Source: Micavibrio_A sp040381535
GTDB taxonomy: Bacteria > Pseudomonadota > Alphaproteobacteria > Micavibrionales > Micavibrionaceae
Direction of reading: 5' to 3'
Assembly: GCA_040381535.1 (NCBI GenBank)
Contig: JBEIHF010000008.1
Coordinates: 11,570 to 75,569, forward strand
DNA: 64,000 bases
The notes under the pieces: model-generated
Told to the model about the DNA's origin: nothing
Databases searched by the model: none
Seen by the model: the letters and a program-made list of their open reading frames with translations, nothing else
Translations under genes and position numbers: made by a program
Shown here: in pieces, positions 34,301-42,202 of the stretch
Layout: each line of letters opens with the position of its first letter
How positions within the stretch are numbered: position 1 is the first letter of the stretch

Positions 34301-34843
34301 GGCGGCGATGGCAATGACAGCATCGTCGGCGGCAACCATGACGACACGCTCAATGGCGGTGCAGGTAATGATACGATCAGCGGCGATGCAGGCAATGATA
34401 TAATTTATGGCGATACAGGCGCGGACAACATCAAGGGCGGCCTTGGAAATGACTGGATTTACGGCGGCACCGAAGCTGATACATTATACGGCGACGCCGG
34501 AAACGATGTCCTGAACGGCGGCCTTGGCGTGGACAATCTCTTTGGCGGCGCGGGCAAAGATATTTTCGTAATGGATGATTTTTTTTCAGGCAAAGATTCC
34601 ATCAAGGACTTTTTATTCAGCGAAGGCGATACGCTTGATGTGGAATCCCTGCTCAGCGGATTCTCGGCCGGCATGGACATCAACAACTTCGTCAAAAAAT
34701 CTGGCACATCCACGGCTACATTTTCCATCAACAGCGATGGTATCGGCAATGATTTCGTTGCCGCCTTTACCGTCAATGGTGCTGGCCTCGCCAACAAGAG
34801 CGTGCAAGACCTCTATGCCGCAGGCGCATTGATCGCAGAGTAA
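31310..34843 (+). CDS. giant S8 (subtilisin/kexin-like) protease with P-domain and RTX repeats
   Basis: 1177 residues from a GTG at 31310; an ATG at 31355 behind a G-rich stretch is an equally good start. No signal peptide. The peptidase domain (about 95-410) has the triad Asp121 ('GVFDDGFEYTH'), His159 ('DDNHGTSVMG') and Ser340 ('FTGTSAAAPVVSG'), with oxyanion Asn267; DDG in place of D-S/T-G is kexin-like. A proprotein-convertase P-domain covers about 420-546 ('HAKAGDLVVTLISPDGT', 'GTWTLKIEDT'). After a proline-rich linker (558-573) and a 70-residue domain come about 45 glycine/aspartate nonapeptides of the RTX type, then a C-terminal 'LFGGAGKDIFVMDDF' region typical of type I secretion signals. 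It should be exported by a type I system and fold on binding calcium outside; no transporter genes are in the window. Confidence 0.93.
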   Translation: MLKLNFDAILGIGRLMSEILDESDDGAQGFSVRSFASEAPRSLYTNTSHYAVTQSHAVSSAASQTASAPIVINNVSGMALGMPTDADVTTKQWHLTGTWGIQAQNVWQKYTGQGILIGVFDDGFEYTHTELVKNYRTDLDKDVLQNDNDAAAADADDNHGTSVMGTIVADDNGTGTVGVAFDAQAFGVRQGFGAEFTLNQTVAGFQHMKTAGADVMNNSWGFSTAFSDDAGKEFSGTDIYAATNAMKDLADTGRGGNGINIVFSAGNNRTGGDNVNYHNFQNSPYSITVAAIKQDGTVASFSTPGAAILVSAGGVGDYTIDRMGANGYVSGNYTTFTGTSAAAPVVSGVVALILDANPNLGWRDVQEILVLSARKNDPTSAGWQTNGAGLHFSHDYGFGAVDASAAVKLAESWTMHQTSANMQTFTTATLNANLSIPVMGTITSKINVTKDIDIEHVLIDLNISHAKAGDLVVTLISPDGTNSVLINHVSNGAFTSIYGVQGIDFQTSSNAHWGEGSLGTWTLKIEDTISGNAGTLNSWNMTFMGGAAGSKNITGEGSIPTPPVTPTPPTPPSIGQVSVKFTAGAKSYTHNSNLAETVTMTAAMMGLSTAATKYVEFARTADNMTLDFLSNSAPAIVLLDGSANSETIRIKGTRSSLVADIKGGDGNDTIFVDIAGTKTTIYGGNGNDAITGNTGIDTLYGDAGDDVINGGTGADMLYGGSDNDKLTGGAGNDTIYGGDGNDVINGDADNDIIYGEGGNDTMYGGAGVDKLFGGADDDVIHGEADNDIVNGDTGNDSIYGGTGNDTLNGGSGNDIVDGGDGADTINGDDGDDVMNGGAGIDLMYGGNGNDTLSGGNDNDKLWGGMGNDVILGGLGSDYLYGEVGNDNLDGGAGIDYLYGGTGNDTLSGGTEVDYLYGEDGNDTLNGGDGNDTMTGGNHDDTLYGGAGNDTMAGDSGHDSIYGDAGMDTIKGGIGNDTIYGGTEVDYLYGEDGNDVIYGGDGNDSIVGGNHDDTLNGGAGNDTISGDAGNDIIYGDTGADNIKGGLGNDWIYGGTEADTLYGDAGNDVLNGGLGVDNLFGGAGKDIFVMDDFFSGKDSIKDFLFSEGDTLDVESLLSGFSAGMDINNFVKKSGTSTATFSINSDGIGNDFVAAFTVNGAGLANKSVQDLYAAGALIAE
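33293..34567 (+). repeat. RTX calcium-binding nonapeptide array (about 45 units of 27 bp)
   Basis: Tandem 27-base units encoding GGxGxDxxx-type nonapeptides, interrupted once after the first unit. Within it is a higher-order tandem copy: the eight-unit block at 34028-34243 is repeated at 34244-34459 (period 216 bases; for example TEVDYLYGEDGND and GGNHDDTL recur exactly 72 residues apart), and a third partial copy begins at 34460. This indicates recent growth by unequal crossing-over or slippage. Confidence 0.9.
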
Positions 34844-35019
34844 TAGCTTGCTGCCGTGCTTCAAATATTATAGTGTCCATTTTTTTATAATTTACGTAAT
34901 ATTACTTATTCGTTCGCTCATAGGCTCGGGCAAAGTCATCTGCCTGATAATTCTTGTATTTTCATGATAAAAGCCCGATATAGCGCATCCAAACCCACTT
35001 CGGAACGATAAGCAGTATT

Positions 35020-36894
35020 GTGTTAAGCATTGCCAACCTCACCTATAAGATAGGTACCCGCACTATTATTCAAAATGCCAGCCTGACCGTTGTCGACGGT
35101 TGGAAGGTAGGTGTCATCGGTTTGAACGGTGCAGGCAAATCCACTCTTTTCAAATTAATCGCGGGAGAACTTCAGGCTGATGGCGGCACGATAGGCTTGA
35201 ACCAGCGCCAGCGCTTGGGAATGGTGCGTCAGGACACGCCTGAAACCGATACGCCGCTGATCGATCTGGTTATGGCTGCCAACGAGGAGATGTCCGCGCT
35301 GTGGAAGCAAAGTGAAACCGAAACGGATCCAAATAAAATCGCCGAAATTTTTGAACGGCTCGGTGAAATGGATGCCTATGCCGCTCCTGCCAAAGCCGCA
35401 ACGCTCCTCACCGGCCTGGGGTTCAAAGAACACCAACTGACCGAGCCTTTTTCGTCTTTCAGCGGCGGCTGGCGTATGCGTGTAGTTCTGGCGGCGGCGT
35501 TGTTTGTCGAACCTGAATTCCTATTGCTGGATGAGCCTACCAACCACTTGGATCTTGAAGCCATCATGTGGCTGGAAACCTACCTAGCCTCCTATCCGCA
35601 CACTTTGATGGTTATTTCGCACGACCGCGAATTGCTCAACAAATGTATCGACCATGTTATCCATGTCGATAAACAGCAACTGACGCTCTATACGGGTAAT
35701 TACGACACGTTCGAACGCGAACGCTCGCTTCGCCTTGGCCTGCAACAAAAAATGCATGAAAAACAGGAGGCTCACCGCGCCCACATGCAACAATTCGTAG
35801 ATCGCTTTAAAGCGCAGGCCAGCAAAGCCCGACAGGCGCAAAGCCGGATGAAGGCTTTGGAAAAAATGGATATCGTGGATGCTGTTATCGCCGAACGTGC
35901 CATCAAATTCAGCTTTCCCAATCCGGAAAAAATCCCCTCGCCTATGATCACCATAAACCATGCGGATGTGGGCTATGTGGATGGCAATCCTATTCTCAAA
36001 AAAGTGAACGACGTTATCGACCGTGACGACCGCATCGCCCTGCTCGGCGCTAACGGTAACGGTAAATCTACTTTGATAAAACTTATCGCGGGAAAACTCG
36101 GCGTGATGAACGGTGAAATTTTCCGCTCGGGAAAACTGCGCATCGGTTATTTCTCCCAACACCAGACCGAAGAACTGGACGTGGATTCCACTGCCTATCA
36201 TGAAATGTTCAAGCTCATGCGCCATACAGTGCCGGATATAACGGAACCGAAAGTACGAGCTAAGCTCGGACAATTCGGATTTTCCCGCGATCTTGCCGAT
36301 AACAAGATCAGCGCGCTGAGCGGCGGCGAAAAAGCGCGGCTACTCTTTGCCTTTATGAGCTTCGATGCCCCCCATCTTTTGCTCCTTGACGAACCAACAA
36401 ACCACTTGGACATAGACGCACGAGAAGCTCTGGTGCAGGCCTTGAACAATTACGAAGGTGCAATCGTTATAGTCAGCCACGATCCCAACATGGTGGAACG
36501 CGTTGCCGAAAAATTATGGCTGGTTAAGGACGGCTTCGTGCGTGATTTCGAAGGCGATTTGGAAGACTATCGTAAATTTACGATCCAATCGCGGCGCGAC
36601 GAACGTAAAGACGAAAAGACGAAGAAATCAGAGAGCGATAAATCTGAAAAATTCTCGGAAATTGTCGAGATCAAAGCCAAAAAACACGCTGTCAATAAAA
36701 CCAAACTGCGCGAAACAGAAAAATCTATGGAGCGTTTAAATAAGGAACGTGATCAGCTTGAAACAATCATGGCCGATCCTGTCTTTTATAATGACGCTAA
36801 AAAAATTGCGGATATCCAAAAACTCTATGCGCAGGTCCTGAAAGATCTGGAAACCACAGAAGAGGTCTGGCTGGAGCAGCAAATTGCTTCTTAA
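35020..36894 (+). CDS. ABC-F family ATPase (Uup/YheS-like)
   Basis: 624 residues starting at GTG 35020. Two ABC domains without membrane helices: Walker A GLNGAGKST (about 34-42) and GANGNGKST (about 345-353), signature motifs 'FSGGWRMR' and 'LSGGEKAR', Walker B 'LLLDEPTNHLD' in both. Between them lies the charged linker rich in Arg/Lys ('FKAQASKARQAQSRMKALEK') that in this family reaches to the peptidyl-transferase centre or tRNA, and the C-terminus (about 530-624) is a coiled coil as in Uup/YheS. ABC-F proteins act on ribosomes, not in transport. Stand-alone gene, convergent with the CvfB-like gene nine bases away. Confidence 0.92.
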   Translation: MLSIANLTYKIGTRTIIQNASLTVVDGWKVGVIGLNGAGKSTLFKLIAGELQADGGTIGLNQRQRLGMVRQDTPETDTPLIDLVMAANEEMSALWKQSETETDPNKIAEIFERLGEMDAYAAPAKAATLLTGLGFKEHQLTEPFSSFSGGWRMRVVLAAALFVEPEFLLLDEPTNHLDLEAIMWLETYLASYPHTLMVISHDRELLNKCIDHVIHVDKQQLTLYTGNYDTFERERSLRLGLQQKMHEKQEAHRAHMQQFVDRFKAQASKARQAQSRMKALEKMDIVDAVIAERAIKFSFPNPEKIPSPMITINHADVGYVDGNPILKKVNDVIDRDDRIALLGANGNGKSTLIKLIAGKLGVMNGEIFRSGKLRIGYFSQHQTEELDVDSTAYHEMFKLMRHTVPDITEPKVRAKLGQFGFSRDLADNKISALSGGEKARLLFAFMSFDAPHLLLLDEPTNHLDIDAREALVQALNNYEGAIVIVSHDPNMVERVAEKLWLVKDGFVRDFEGDLEDYRKFTIQSRRDERKDEKTKKSESDKSEKFSEIVEIKAKKHAVNKTKLRETEKSMERLNKERDQLETIMADPVFYNDAKKIADIQKLYAQVLKDLETTEEVWLEQQIAS

Positions 36895-36903
36895 GGAAGT
36901 ATG

Positions 36904-37743
36904 CTAAGGGCTTTTTACGAGTGTTATCTTATCTTTTTGGAGAATGATTTTATTGTCTTTATAAAGTTGGCCCAAAGCTTTTTTGTAATTCCCTTTGCTT
37001 ACCTGATACCGCTCAAAAATATCTTCCGGCGCGCTTTTGTCGGTCAAATCCGAAACGCCGCTGAATAGCTCCAGATCGGCCAAAATTTCCTGTAAAAGTT
37101 TATCCTGCATTTCCCCGCCTTGTCGCTGCATGACCAGATCTATCGCGTCATCGGGGCGCACATCTTTAATATATCCTATAACCCTGTAGCCCACTTGTAT
37201 ATCTGCAAGCATGTCGTTCTTATGAATCAGTCCAAGATGCGTGTTGTCTATCACGGCTTTGCAACCGAGAGGGCTGCGACTACATAGGAGAAGATCAACG
37301 GGTTGATTATATTGAAAATGCCCTTCCGCACGTTCACTCAAAAAATGATCGAGCTTGCTGCTCGCGCAAATACGACCGGATTTATCTTCAAAAATATAAA
37401 CCGTATAGGCCTTACCTTTTTCCATGGGAATTTTTTGCTCCCTGAATGGCACAAGCAAATCTTTTGCCAGCCCCCAATCCATAAAAGCGCCGATTGAATT
37501 GGTATCAACGACCCTTAAATGGGCGCATTCGCCCACTTCAGCAAACGGTTTTTCCGTTGTTGCAATGATGATATCTTCTGAATCCATATAGAGAAAAATA
37601 TCCAACCAATCATCAAGCTTACTCTCTGATGGAACATATCTTTTCGGCAACAGAATTTCTCCGAACTCTCCACCGTCGAGATAAACCCCGAAATCAACCT
37701 CTTTAATAATTTCCAGCCGTGCTGTTTTGCCTATGGAAAGCAT
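36904..37743 (-). CDS. CvfB/YitL-like S1 RNA-binding protein
   Basis: 279 residues. Successive S1-type OB folds: 'GKTARLEIIKEVDFGVYLD' (1-60), 'GECAHLRVVDTNSIGAFMDWGLAKDLLVPF' (about 70-135) and a third around 145-215, then a winged-helix C-terminus ('YQVSKGNYKKALGQLYKDNKI'). This domain order and the DWGL-KDLLVP stretch are characteristic of the CvfB family, RNA-binding proteins affecting virulence factor expression in Gram-positive bacteria and of unknown role in proteobacteria. Monocistronic. Confidence 0.85.
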   Translation of the reverse strand: MLSIGKTARLEIIKEVDFGVYLDGGEFGEILLPKRYVPSESKLDDWLDIFLYMDSEDIIIATTEKPFAEVGECAHLRVVDTNSIGAFMDWGLAKDLLVPFREQKIPMEKGKAYTVYIFEDKSGRICASSKLDHFLSERAEGHFQYNQPVDLLLCSRSPLGCKAVIDNTHLGLIHKNDMLADIQVGYRVIGYIKDVRPDDAIDLVMQRQGGEMQDKLLQEILADLELFSGVSDLTDKSAPEDIFERYQVSKGNYKKALGQLYKDNKIILQKDKITLVKSP

Positions 37744-38035
37744 GAATTGAAACCTTCTTGAGGAGGCGATCTAATGTCGCCGCCAATCCTACCGTAATAG
37801 ATATTCTTAAAATAATCGCGCGAAATTATGGTACGGGAAGTCATTTCATGGATTTTGTGCCCAAGGGTAGAATAAATGACTAGGGCTGCAGTCATTCGGT
37901 AACTTTTATCCAGCAATAGGCTTATTAAAAAAGCTTCTATTTTCATAGGATGTATCAAACTTTTATCCCCTTCAGCTTCACTTCAGATTGGGGTGGCAGC
38001 ATGAAACAGTCGAACAAAAAAAAGGCTGTTCCATC

Positions 38036-38734
38036 ATGTTTAATCTGGATTACCAAGAAGGCGGACATAGTACCGGAACTTTGTCACTGACCGAAGGGGC
38101 TTGGATGGGGCGGCTAAACGCAAGACCCACAATTGTTTCGATTGCTCCCACCTTTGCCAAAGACAGTAATGCCGTGGAAGATTTTATCATCAGCACCTAC
38201 GCAAAGGCATATGGCGCAAAAATTGGGGTCCATTATCCAATTCTTATGAGTGTCAGGAACGAAGCGGGAAATATTCTGGCTGCGCTCGGATTCCGCTATG
38301 CAACCAATAACCCTCTTTTCCTCGAGCAATATCTTTCCCATCCGGTTGAAGAGATTTTGGATGCGCCGCGCTCTACCATCGCCGAAATAGGAAATCTGGC
38401 GTCTTCGGGCGGCGGCGCTTCTGTATTTTTGTTTGCGGCTTTGTCCGCCTATCTGAACGGCAAGGGCCAGAGCCATGCCGTCATCACAGGAACGAATTTT
38501 ATCGAGAAACGATTGCGCGCGCTAGGATTGAAACCCACGCGTCTTGCCGCCGCCAATCCAGATCTGTTGCTGCACAAGGATGAAAACTGGGGAACCTATT
38601 ACGATACCGATCCCCATGTTCTGGCAGGACAGGTGGATAGTGGTTATCACCGCCTTCAAAAGGTTTTGGGGGCCACCTACACGCAAAGTAGGCCGCGACT
38701 TCTTCCACGCCTTCATTACCGGGAGAATTTTTAA
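38036..38734 (+). CDS. thermostable hemolysin (T-hemolysin) family protein
   Basis: 232 residues from the ATG at 38036 (AAGG ten bases upstream); a TTG at 37988 would give a longer but less likely product. Family features: 'AKAYGAKIGVHYPILMSVRN', 'AALGFRYATNNPLFLEQYLSHP', 'IAEIGNLASSGGGASVFLF', 'LRALGLKPTRLAAANPDLL' and 'WGTYYDTDPHVLAGQV'. Despite the name, members have a GNAT/autoinducer-synthase-like pattern and are usually encoded beside an AMP-dependent ligase, as here, so an acyltransferase role in making a small acylated product is plausible. First gene of a tightly packed operon; its stop is immediately followed by the next ATG. Confidence 0.85.
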   Translation: MFNLDYQEGGHSTGTLSLTEGAWMGRLNARPTIVSIAPTFAKDSNAVEDFIISTYAKAYGAKIGVHYPILMSVRNEAGNILAALGFRYATNNPLFLEQYLSHPVEEILDAPRSTIAEIGNLASSGGGASVFLFAALSAYLNGKGQSHAVITGTNFIEKRLRALGLKPTRLAAANPDLLLHKDENWGTYYDTDPHVLAGQVDSGYHRLQKVLGATYTQSRPRLLPRLHYRENF

Positions 38735-40081
38735 ATGTTTTTGTTCACCGCTATAGCGGGGCAACATACTGAGAAAGTCGCGTTGCAAGAGCCCCAGTAT
38801 CAAATCACATATGGCGATCTTGCTCCGGCTATTTCCTTACGCGCGCGGAAATTGGGTGATTACCGCCGCGTTGCGCTGGCGATGAACAATGGCATCGAAT
38901 GGGTGTTGTGGGATCTTGCCGCACTGTTTTCCGGCATTGCCCTTGTCCCGATTCCACCGTTTTTTACAAAGGAGCAACGTGAACACGTCCTGCAATCCTC
39001 GGGGTGCGAGGCTATTGTAACGCCTGAAGGCGTCATTCCGTTGCCTTATGCGGCCAAAGAAATTCCGCAAGGCACGGCAAAAATAACATTTACATCGGGA
39101 ACCACCGGAACCCCAAAAGGCGTTTGCCTATCGCAGGACGCTATGGAAAACGTGGCGGGAAGTATTGTCAAAATTTTAGGCAAGGACATGGCTGGAGCGC
39201 ATTTATGCGTTTTGCCGTTGGGTGTCCTGCTTGAAAATGTTGCCGGCGTCTATGCAACGCTTCTCGCGGGCGGCACGGTGCATTTTCGGCCACTGGAATC
39301 TTTGGGCGAGAATTATACTAACCTTCATAGTGTAATTCTCGATTCCAAAGCCACCTCTGCCATCCTCGTCCCTGAAATCTTGCGGACTTTAATGGCGCAG
39401 GTAGTGGAGCTAGGCCCCTTGCCCGCGCTTAAGTACATAGCGGTGGGCGGATCGAAAGTTTCTCCCGATCTCATCAGCCAGGCGCGTGTCCTTGGTCTTC
39501 CTGTTTTCGAGGGATATGGTCTTTCGGAGTGCGCATCAGTTATTGCGCTCAATTCACCTGAATATCACCGCATAGGTACGGTAGGAAAAATTCTGCCCCA
39601 TATCACGTGCCGTATAGAGAACGGCGAAATCGTAATTCAGAACACGGGATTTTTAGGATATGTGGGAGAGGATGCTCCGTCTTTCATAGAAACAGGCGAT
39701 TTGGGTCATTTTGACGCAGAAGGCTTTTTGAACATCACAGGACGTAAAAAAAATATTCTTATCACTTCATATGGACGCAATATTTCACCCGAATGGGTGG
39801 AAGCGGAACTTCTGGCACAACCGGAAATAGCGCAAACAGTTGTTTTTGGCGATGCGCAGGAACACTTGAGCGCGTATGTCGTACCCATCTCTTCTTTCGT
39901 CAATATTGAAGAAGCCATCGCCCGCGCGAATTCCCGCCTGCCAGATTACGCCCATGTAAAACACTTTCAACAGACCCCGCCTTTTTCCCCAAAAGACGGA
40001 ACATTGACCGGAACCGGTCGTCCGCGTCGATCCCGTATAATTCAACTTTATCAAAAGGAGAACGCCCGTGACATTATATGA
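38735..40081 (+). CDS. AMP-dependent synthetase/ligase (acyl-CoA synthetase-like)
   Basis: 448 residues, shorter than the 500-560 of most acyl-CoA synthetases. Adenylation motifs: P-loop 'ITFTSGTTGTPKGV' (about 113-126), 'FEGYGLSECASV' (about 260-271) and 'ETGDLGHFD' with 'ITGRKKNILITSYGRNISP' (hinge and A8). The A10 position, usually a lysine in a G-K context, reads 'LTGTGRPRR' so an Arg stands near the place of that Lys. It would activate a carboxylic acid as acyl-adenylate, possibly for the hemolysin-family acyltransferase or the TenA-like enzyme. The end overlaps the next gene by 14 bases. Confidence 0.88.
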   Translation: MFLFTAIAGQHTEKVALQEPQYQITYGDLAPAISLRARKLGDYRRVALAMNNGIEWVLWDLAALFSGIALVPIPPFFTKEQREHVLQSSGCEAIVTPEGVIPLPYAAKEIPQGTAKITFTSGTTGTPKGVCLSQDAMENVAGSIVKILGKDMAGAHLCVLPLGVLLENVAGVYATLLAGGTVHFRPLESLGENYTNLHSVILDSKATSAILVPEILRTLMAQVVELGPLPALKYIAVGGSKVSPDLISQARVLGLPVFEGYGLSECASVIALNSPEYHRIGTVGKILPHITCRIENGEIVIQNTGFLGYVGEDAPSFIETGDLGHFDAEGFLNITGRKKNILITSYGRNISPEWVEAELLAQPEIAQTVVFGDAQEHLSAYVVPISSFVNIEEAIARANSRLPDYAHVKHFQQTPPFSPKDGTLTGTGRPRRSRIIQLYQKENARDII

Positions 40082-40739
40082 ACGCTTAAACAAGGAAACA
40101 CAATCTGCACGCCATGAACTTTATACAGTTTCGCAACTGGTAGACGGGCTGAGCGGCAACATCAGCCGCGAAACCTATATCGCCTATCTGACCGAAGCGT
40201 ACCACCATGTTCGTCACACGGTGCGTTTCATGATGGCCATGGGGATGCGTATTCCCGAAGAAAAGAAATGGCTGCATGATGCTATTTCCGAATATATCGA
40301 GGAAGAAAAAGGCCATGAAGAGTGGATTCTAAACGATGTTCAGGCCGCAGGCGGTGATAAGGAAAAGGCACGCAAGGCAACGCCCAATCTGGAAACGCAG
40401 GTTCTGGTTGCTTATAACTACGATTACATCGCCCGTAAAAACCCTATCGGCTTTCTTGGTATGGTGTTCATGCTGGAAAGCACATCCACCCAAATTGCCA
40501 ATAACGGGGCGGATTCAATTAAGGCCAAGCTCGGCTTACCGCAAACGGCTTTCACCTATCTTTATTCCCACGGCGCTCTTGACATCAAACATTTGAAATT
40601 TTTCGAGCAACTGGTGAACAAGGTAACCGATCTCGACGATCAGGCAGCCATCATAGAAGTCGCACAAAATACATTCCGTTTGTTCGCAAACGTGATGCGA
40701 GCCATACCTCACCAAAAGGAGATGAAACATGCAGCTTAA
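40068..40739 (+). CDS. TenA/haem-oxygenase-fold (iron-containing redox enzyme family) protein
   Basis: 223 residues, all-helical. 'AYLTEAYHHVRHTVRFMMA', 'YIEEEKGHEEWILNDV' and 'DIKHLKFFEQLVN' carry the Glu/His residues expected of the haem-oxygenase-like di-iron oxidase family, which includes UndA (decarboxylation of fatty acids to 1-alkenes) and other radical-forming enzymes, as well as thiaminase-type TenA proteins. Between a ligase and an SDR, an oxidative step on an acyl substrate is more likely than thiamine salvage. It overlaps both neighbours (14 and 11 bases), so the genes are translationally linked. Confidence 0.78.
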   Translation: MTLYERLNKETQSARHELYTVSQLVDGLSGNISRETYIAYLTEAYHHVRHTVRFMMAMGMRIPEEKKWLHDAISEYIEEEKGHEEWILNDVQAAGGDKEKARKATPNLETQVLVAYNYDYIARKNPIGFLGMVFMLESTSTQIANNGADSIKAKLGLPQTAFTYLYSHGALDIKHLKFFEQLVNKVTDLDDQAAIIEVAQNTFRLFANVMRAIPHQKEMKHAA

Positions 40740-41508
40740 GGGAAAAACAGTTTTCATCACTGGCGGCACAGGCGGCATAGGCTCTCCGCTCGTACAAATG
40801 TTGCGTGGCGCAGGGGCGGTTGTAACCGTCTATGATATAGAAAAAGAAGGCGATTTGGTCCAGAACACCGATAAAATCTGTGCGTATTTGCAAGATAATA
40901 CACCTGATGTTCTCATCAACATGGCCGGATATAATGATTTCAATTATTGTGAAAACCAGAACCTCAAGGCAATCATTGATCTCAACATGATGGTTCCGGT
41001 TCGTCTGTCGCAAGCAGTATTGCGCGCCATGAAGCATCGCGGATCCGGACATATTGTCAATATCGGCTCCATGACCGCGCTTATCCCCTTGCCGCATTTG
41101 ACGGGCTATGTAACGGCCAAAGCAGGACTCAAAGGATTTTCGGATAGTTTGCGCCGTGAACTCGGCGGCACGAACATTGCCGTGACCTATGTTGTTCCAC
41201 GTGCGGTTAAAACAGGTATGAACAGCGGTGTGCGTGCAGAAATAAATGAACGGACAAATGTGACGTATGACGATCCCCGCATTATCGCGCAAAAAATATT
41301 CAATGCGATAGAAGGCAGAAAAAAAGAAGTACGCTTTGGATTTCCCGAACGGGTATTTGCCTTCATTAATGCGATATGCCCATCCATCATCGATCAGGGC
41401 CTTAAGAAAAATCGCCTGATCGGTGAAGAACTTTTGAAATCAACCCAACCTATGAAGGAGACTTTTCATGAAAAAATATCTGTATCTGCTATCCGCTCTG
41501 CTGGTTAG
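40729..41508 (+). CDS. short-chain dehydrogenase/reductase of the hemolysin operon
   Basis: 259 residues, classical SDR. Cofactor motif 'FITGGTGGIGSPL' (TGxxxGIG, about 10-22), 'INMAGYND' for NxAG, catalytic Ser in 'VNIGSMTAL' and Tyr-x3-Lys in 'TGYVTAKAGLKG' (about 125-136). It probably reduces a keto group of the operon's product. Overlaps the preceding gene by 11 bases, and the next gene starts 40 bases before its stop. Confidence 0.88.
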   Translation: MQLKGKTVFITGGTGGIGSPLVQMLRGAGAVVTVYDIEKEGDLVQNTDKICAYLQDNTPDVLINMAGYNDFNYCENQNLKAIIDLNMMVPVRLSQAVLRAMKHRGSGHIVNIGSMTALIPLPHLTGYVTAKAGLKGFSDSLRRELGGTNIAVTYVVPRAVKTGMNSGVRAEINERTNVTYDDPRIIAQKIFNAIEGRKKEVRFGFPERVFAFINAICPSIIDQGLKKNRLIGEELLKSTQPMKETFHEKISVSAIRSAG

Positions 41509-42187
41509 CGCGGCCATTCCTGCTTTTGCGCAAGTGGCAACCACGGCAACAGCGGCTCCTGCGGTTGCACCTGTAACCGATCCTGTCATTGAGCAAATCG
41601 CGGCCCTTCAACAAAGATGGGCGGAAATAAAATACCAGATCCCTTCGGATGACGCGAAGATAGAGGCCATCCATGAACTTGAAGAGCAAGCGGCAAAAAT
41701 TACTGTAGCCAATCCTTCACGCGCCGAACCAAAAATTTGGGAAGCCATTATTCTTTCGACGGATGCTGGAATCGTAAAAGGCATGTCGGCTTTATCGAAG
41801 GTCGAAAAAGCCAAAATACTTCTCGAGGCGGCCAATACTAATGATCCAAATGCCTTGGAAGGTTCTTCGCACACATCTTTGGGATCGTTGTATTATCAGG
41901 TCCCAGGTTGGCCCGTTGGATTTGGCGACAATGAAAAGGCTGAAGAGCATTTGAAGATGGCCCTGCAGATCAATCCGGATGGGATAGACCCTAATTATTT
42001 TTATGGCGATTTCCTGCTCCATGACGATCGGCCGGACGAGGCCAAAACCTATCTGGAACGCGCTCTTATGGCCCCCGCCCGTCCTGGCCGTGAACTGGCC
42101 GATGCAGGCCGCCATCAGGAAATCAAGGTCGCTCTTGCCAAAGTGGAAGAAAAGTTGAAAAGTGCCAGCAAGAAAGAATTGAATTAA
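41468..42187 (+). CDS. periplasmic TPR-like protein of the hemolysin operon
   Basis: 239 residues with a clear signal peptide (MKKYLYLLSALLVSAAIPAFA, cut near residue 21) and an AAGGAG ribosome-binding site 7 bases before the ATG. The mature part is helical with TPR-like repeats around 'AKILLEAANTNDPNALEGSS', 'LGSLYYQVPGWPVGFGDNEKAEEHLKMALQINPDG' in pieces, and 'AKTYLERALMAPAR'. The combination of 'SLGSLYYQVPGWP' and 'GDNEKAEEHL' recurs in proteins encoded next to T-hemolysin genes as I recall; the function is unknown. The 41-base overlap with the SDR gene indicates it belongs to the same transcript. Confidence 0.78.
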   Translation: MKKYLYLLSALLVSAAIPAFAQVATTATAAPAVAPVTDPVIEQIAALQQRWAEIKYQIPSDDAKIEAIHELEEQAAKITVANPSRAEPKIWEAIILSTDAGIVKGMSALSKVEKAKILLEAANTNDPNALEGSSHTSLGSLYYQVPGWPVGFGDNEKAEEHLKMALQINPDGIDPNYFYGDFLLHDDRPDEAKTYLERALMAPARPGRELADAGRHQEIKVALAKVEEKLKSASKKELN

Positions 42188-42202
42188 CAGTCACGGGTAT
42201 AA

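Noticed and set aside
33404..34339. Minus-strand repetitive open frames under the RTX array
   Set aside because: They are the reverse reading of the 27-bp repeats and have no independent support.
33293..34567. Regular direct repeats that might suggest a CRISPR array
   Set aside because: Repeats are 27-bp units without spacers and encode RTX nonapeptides in frame.
35584..36273. Minus-strand open frame of 229 codons inside the ABC-F gene
   Set aside because: Antisense of a strongly conserved ATPase; composition is that of a mirrored coding frame.
37731..37958. 75-codon minus-strand frame upstream of the CvfB-like gene
   Set aside because: Overlaps the CvfB start in another frame, no recognisable features, poor initiation context.
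40068..40739. TenA-like gene as thiamine salvage enzyme or transcription regulator
   Set aside because: No thiamine genes or TPP riboswitch nearby; the acyl-activation neighbours point to the iron-dependent oxidase branch instead.
40651..41292. Minus-strand open frame of 213 codons across the TenA-like and SDR genes
   Set aside because: It spans two genes that are clearly coding on the plus strand.
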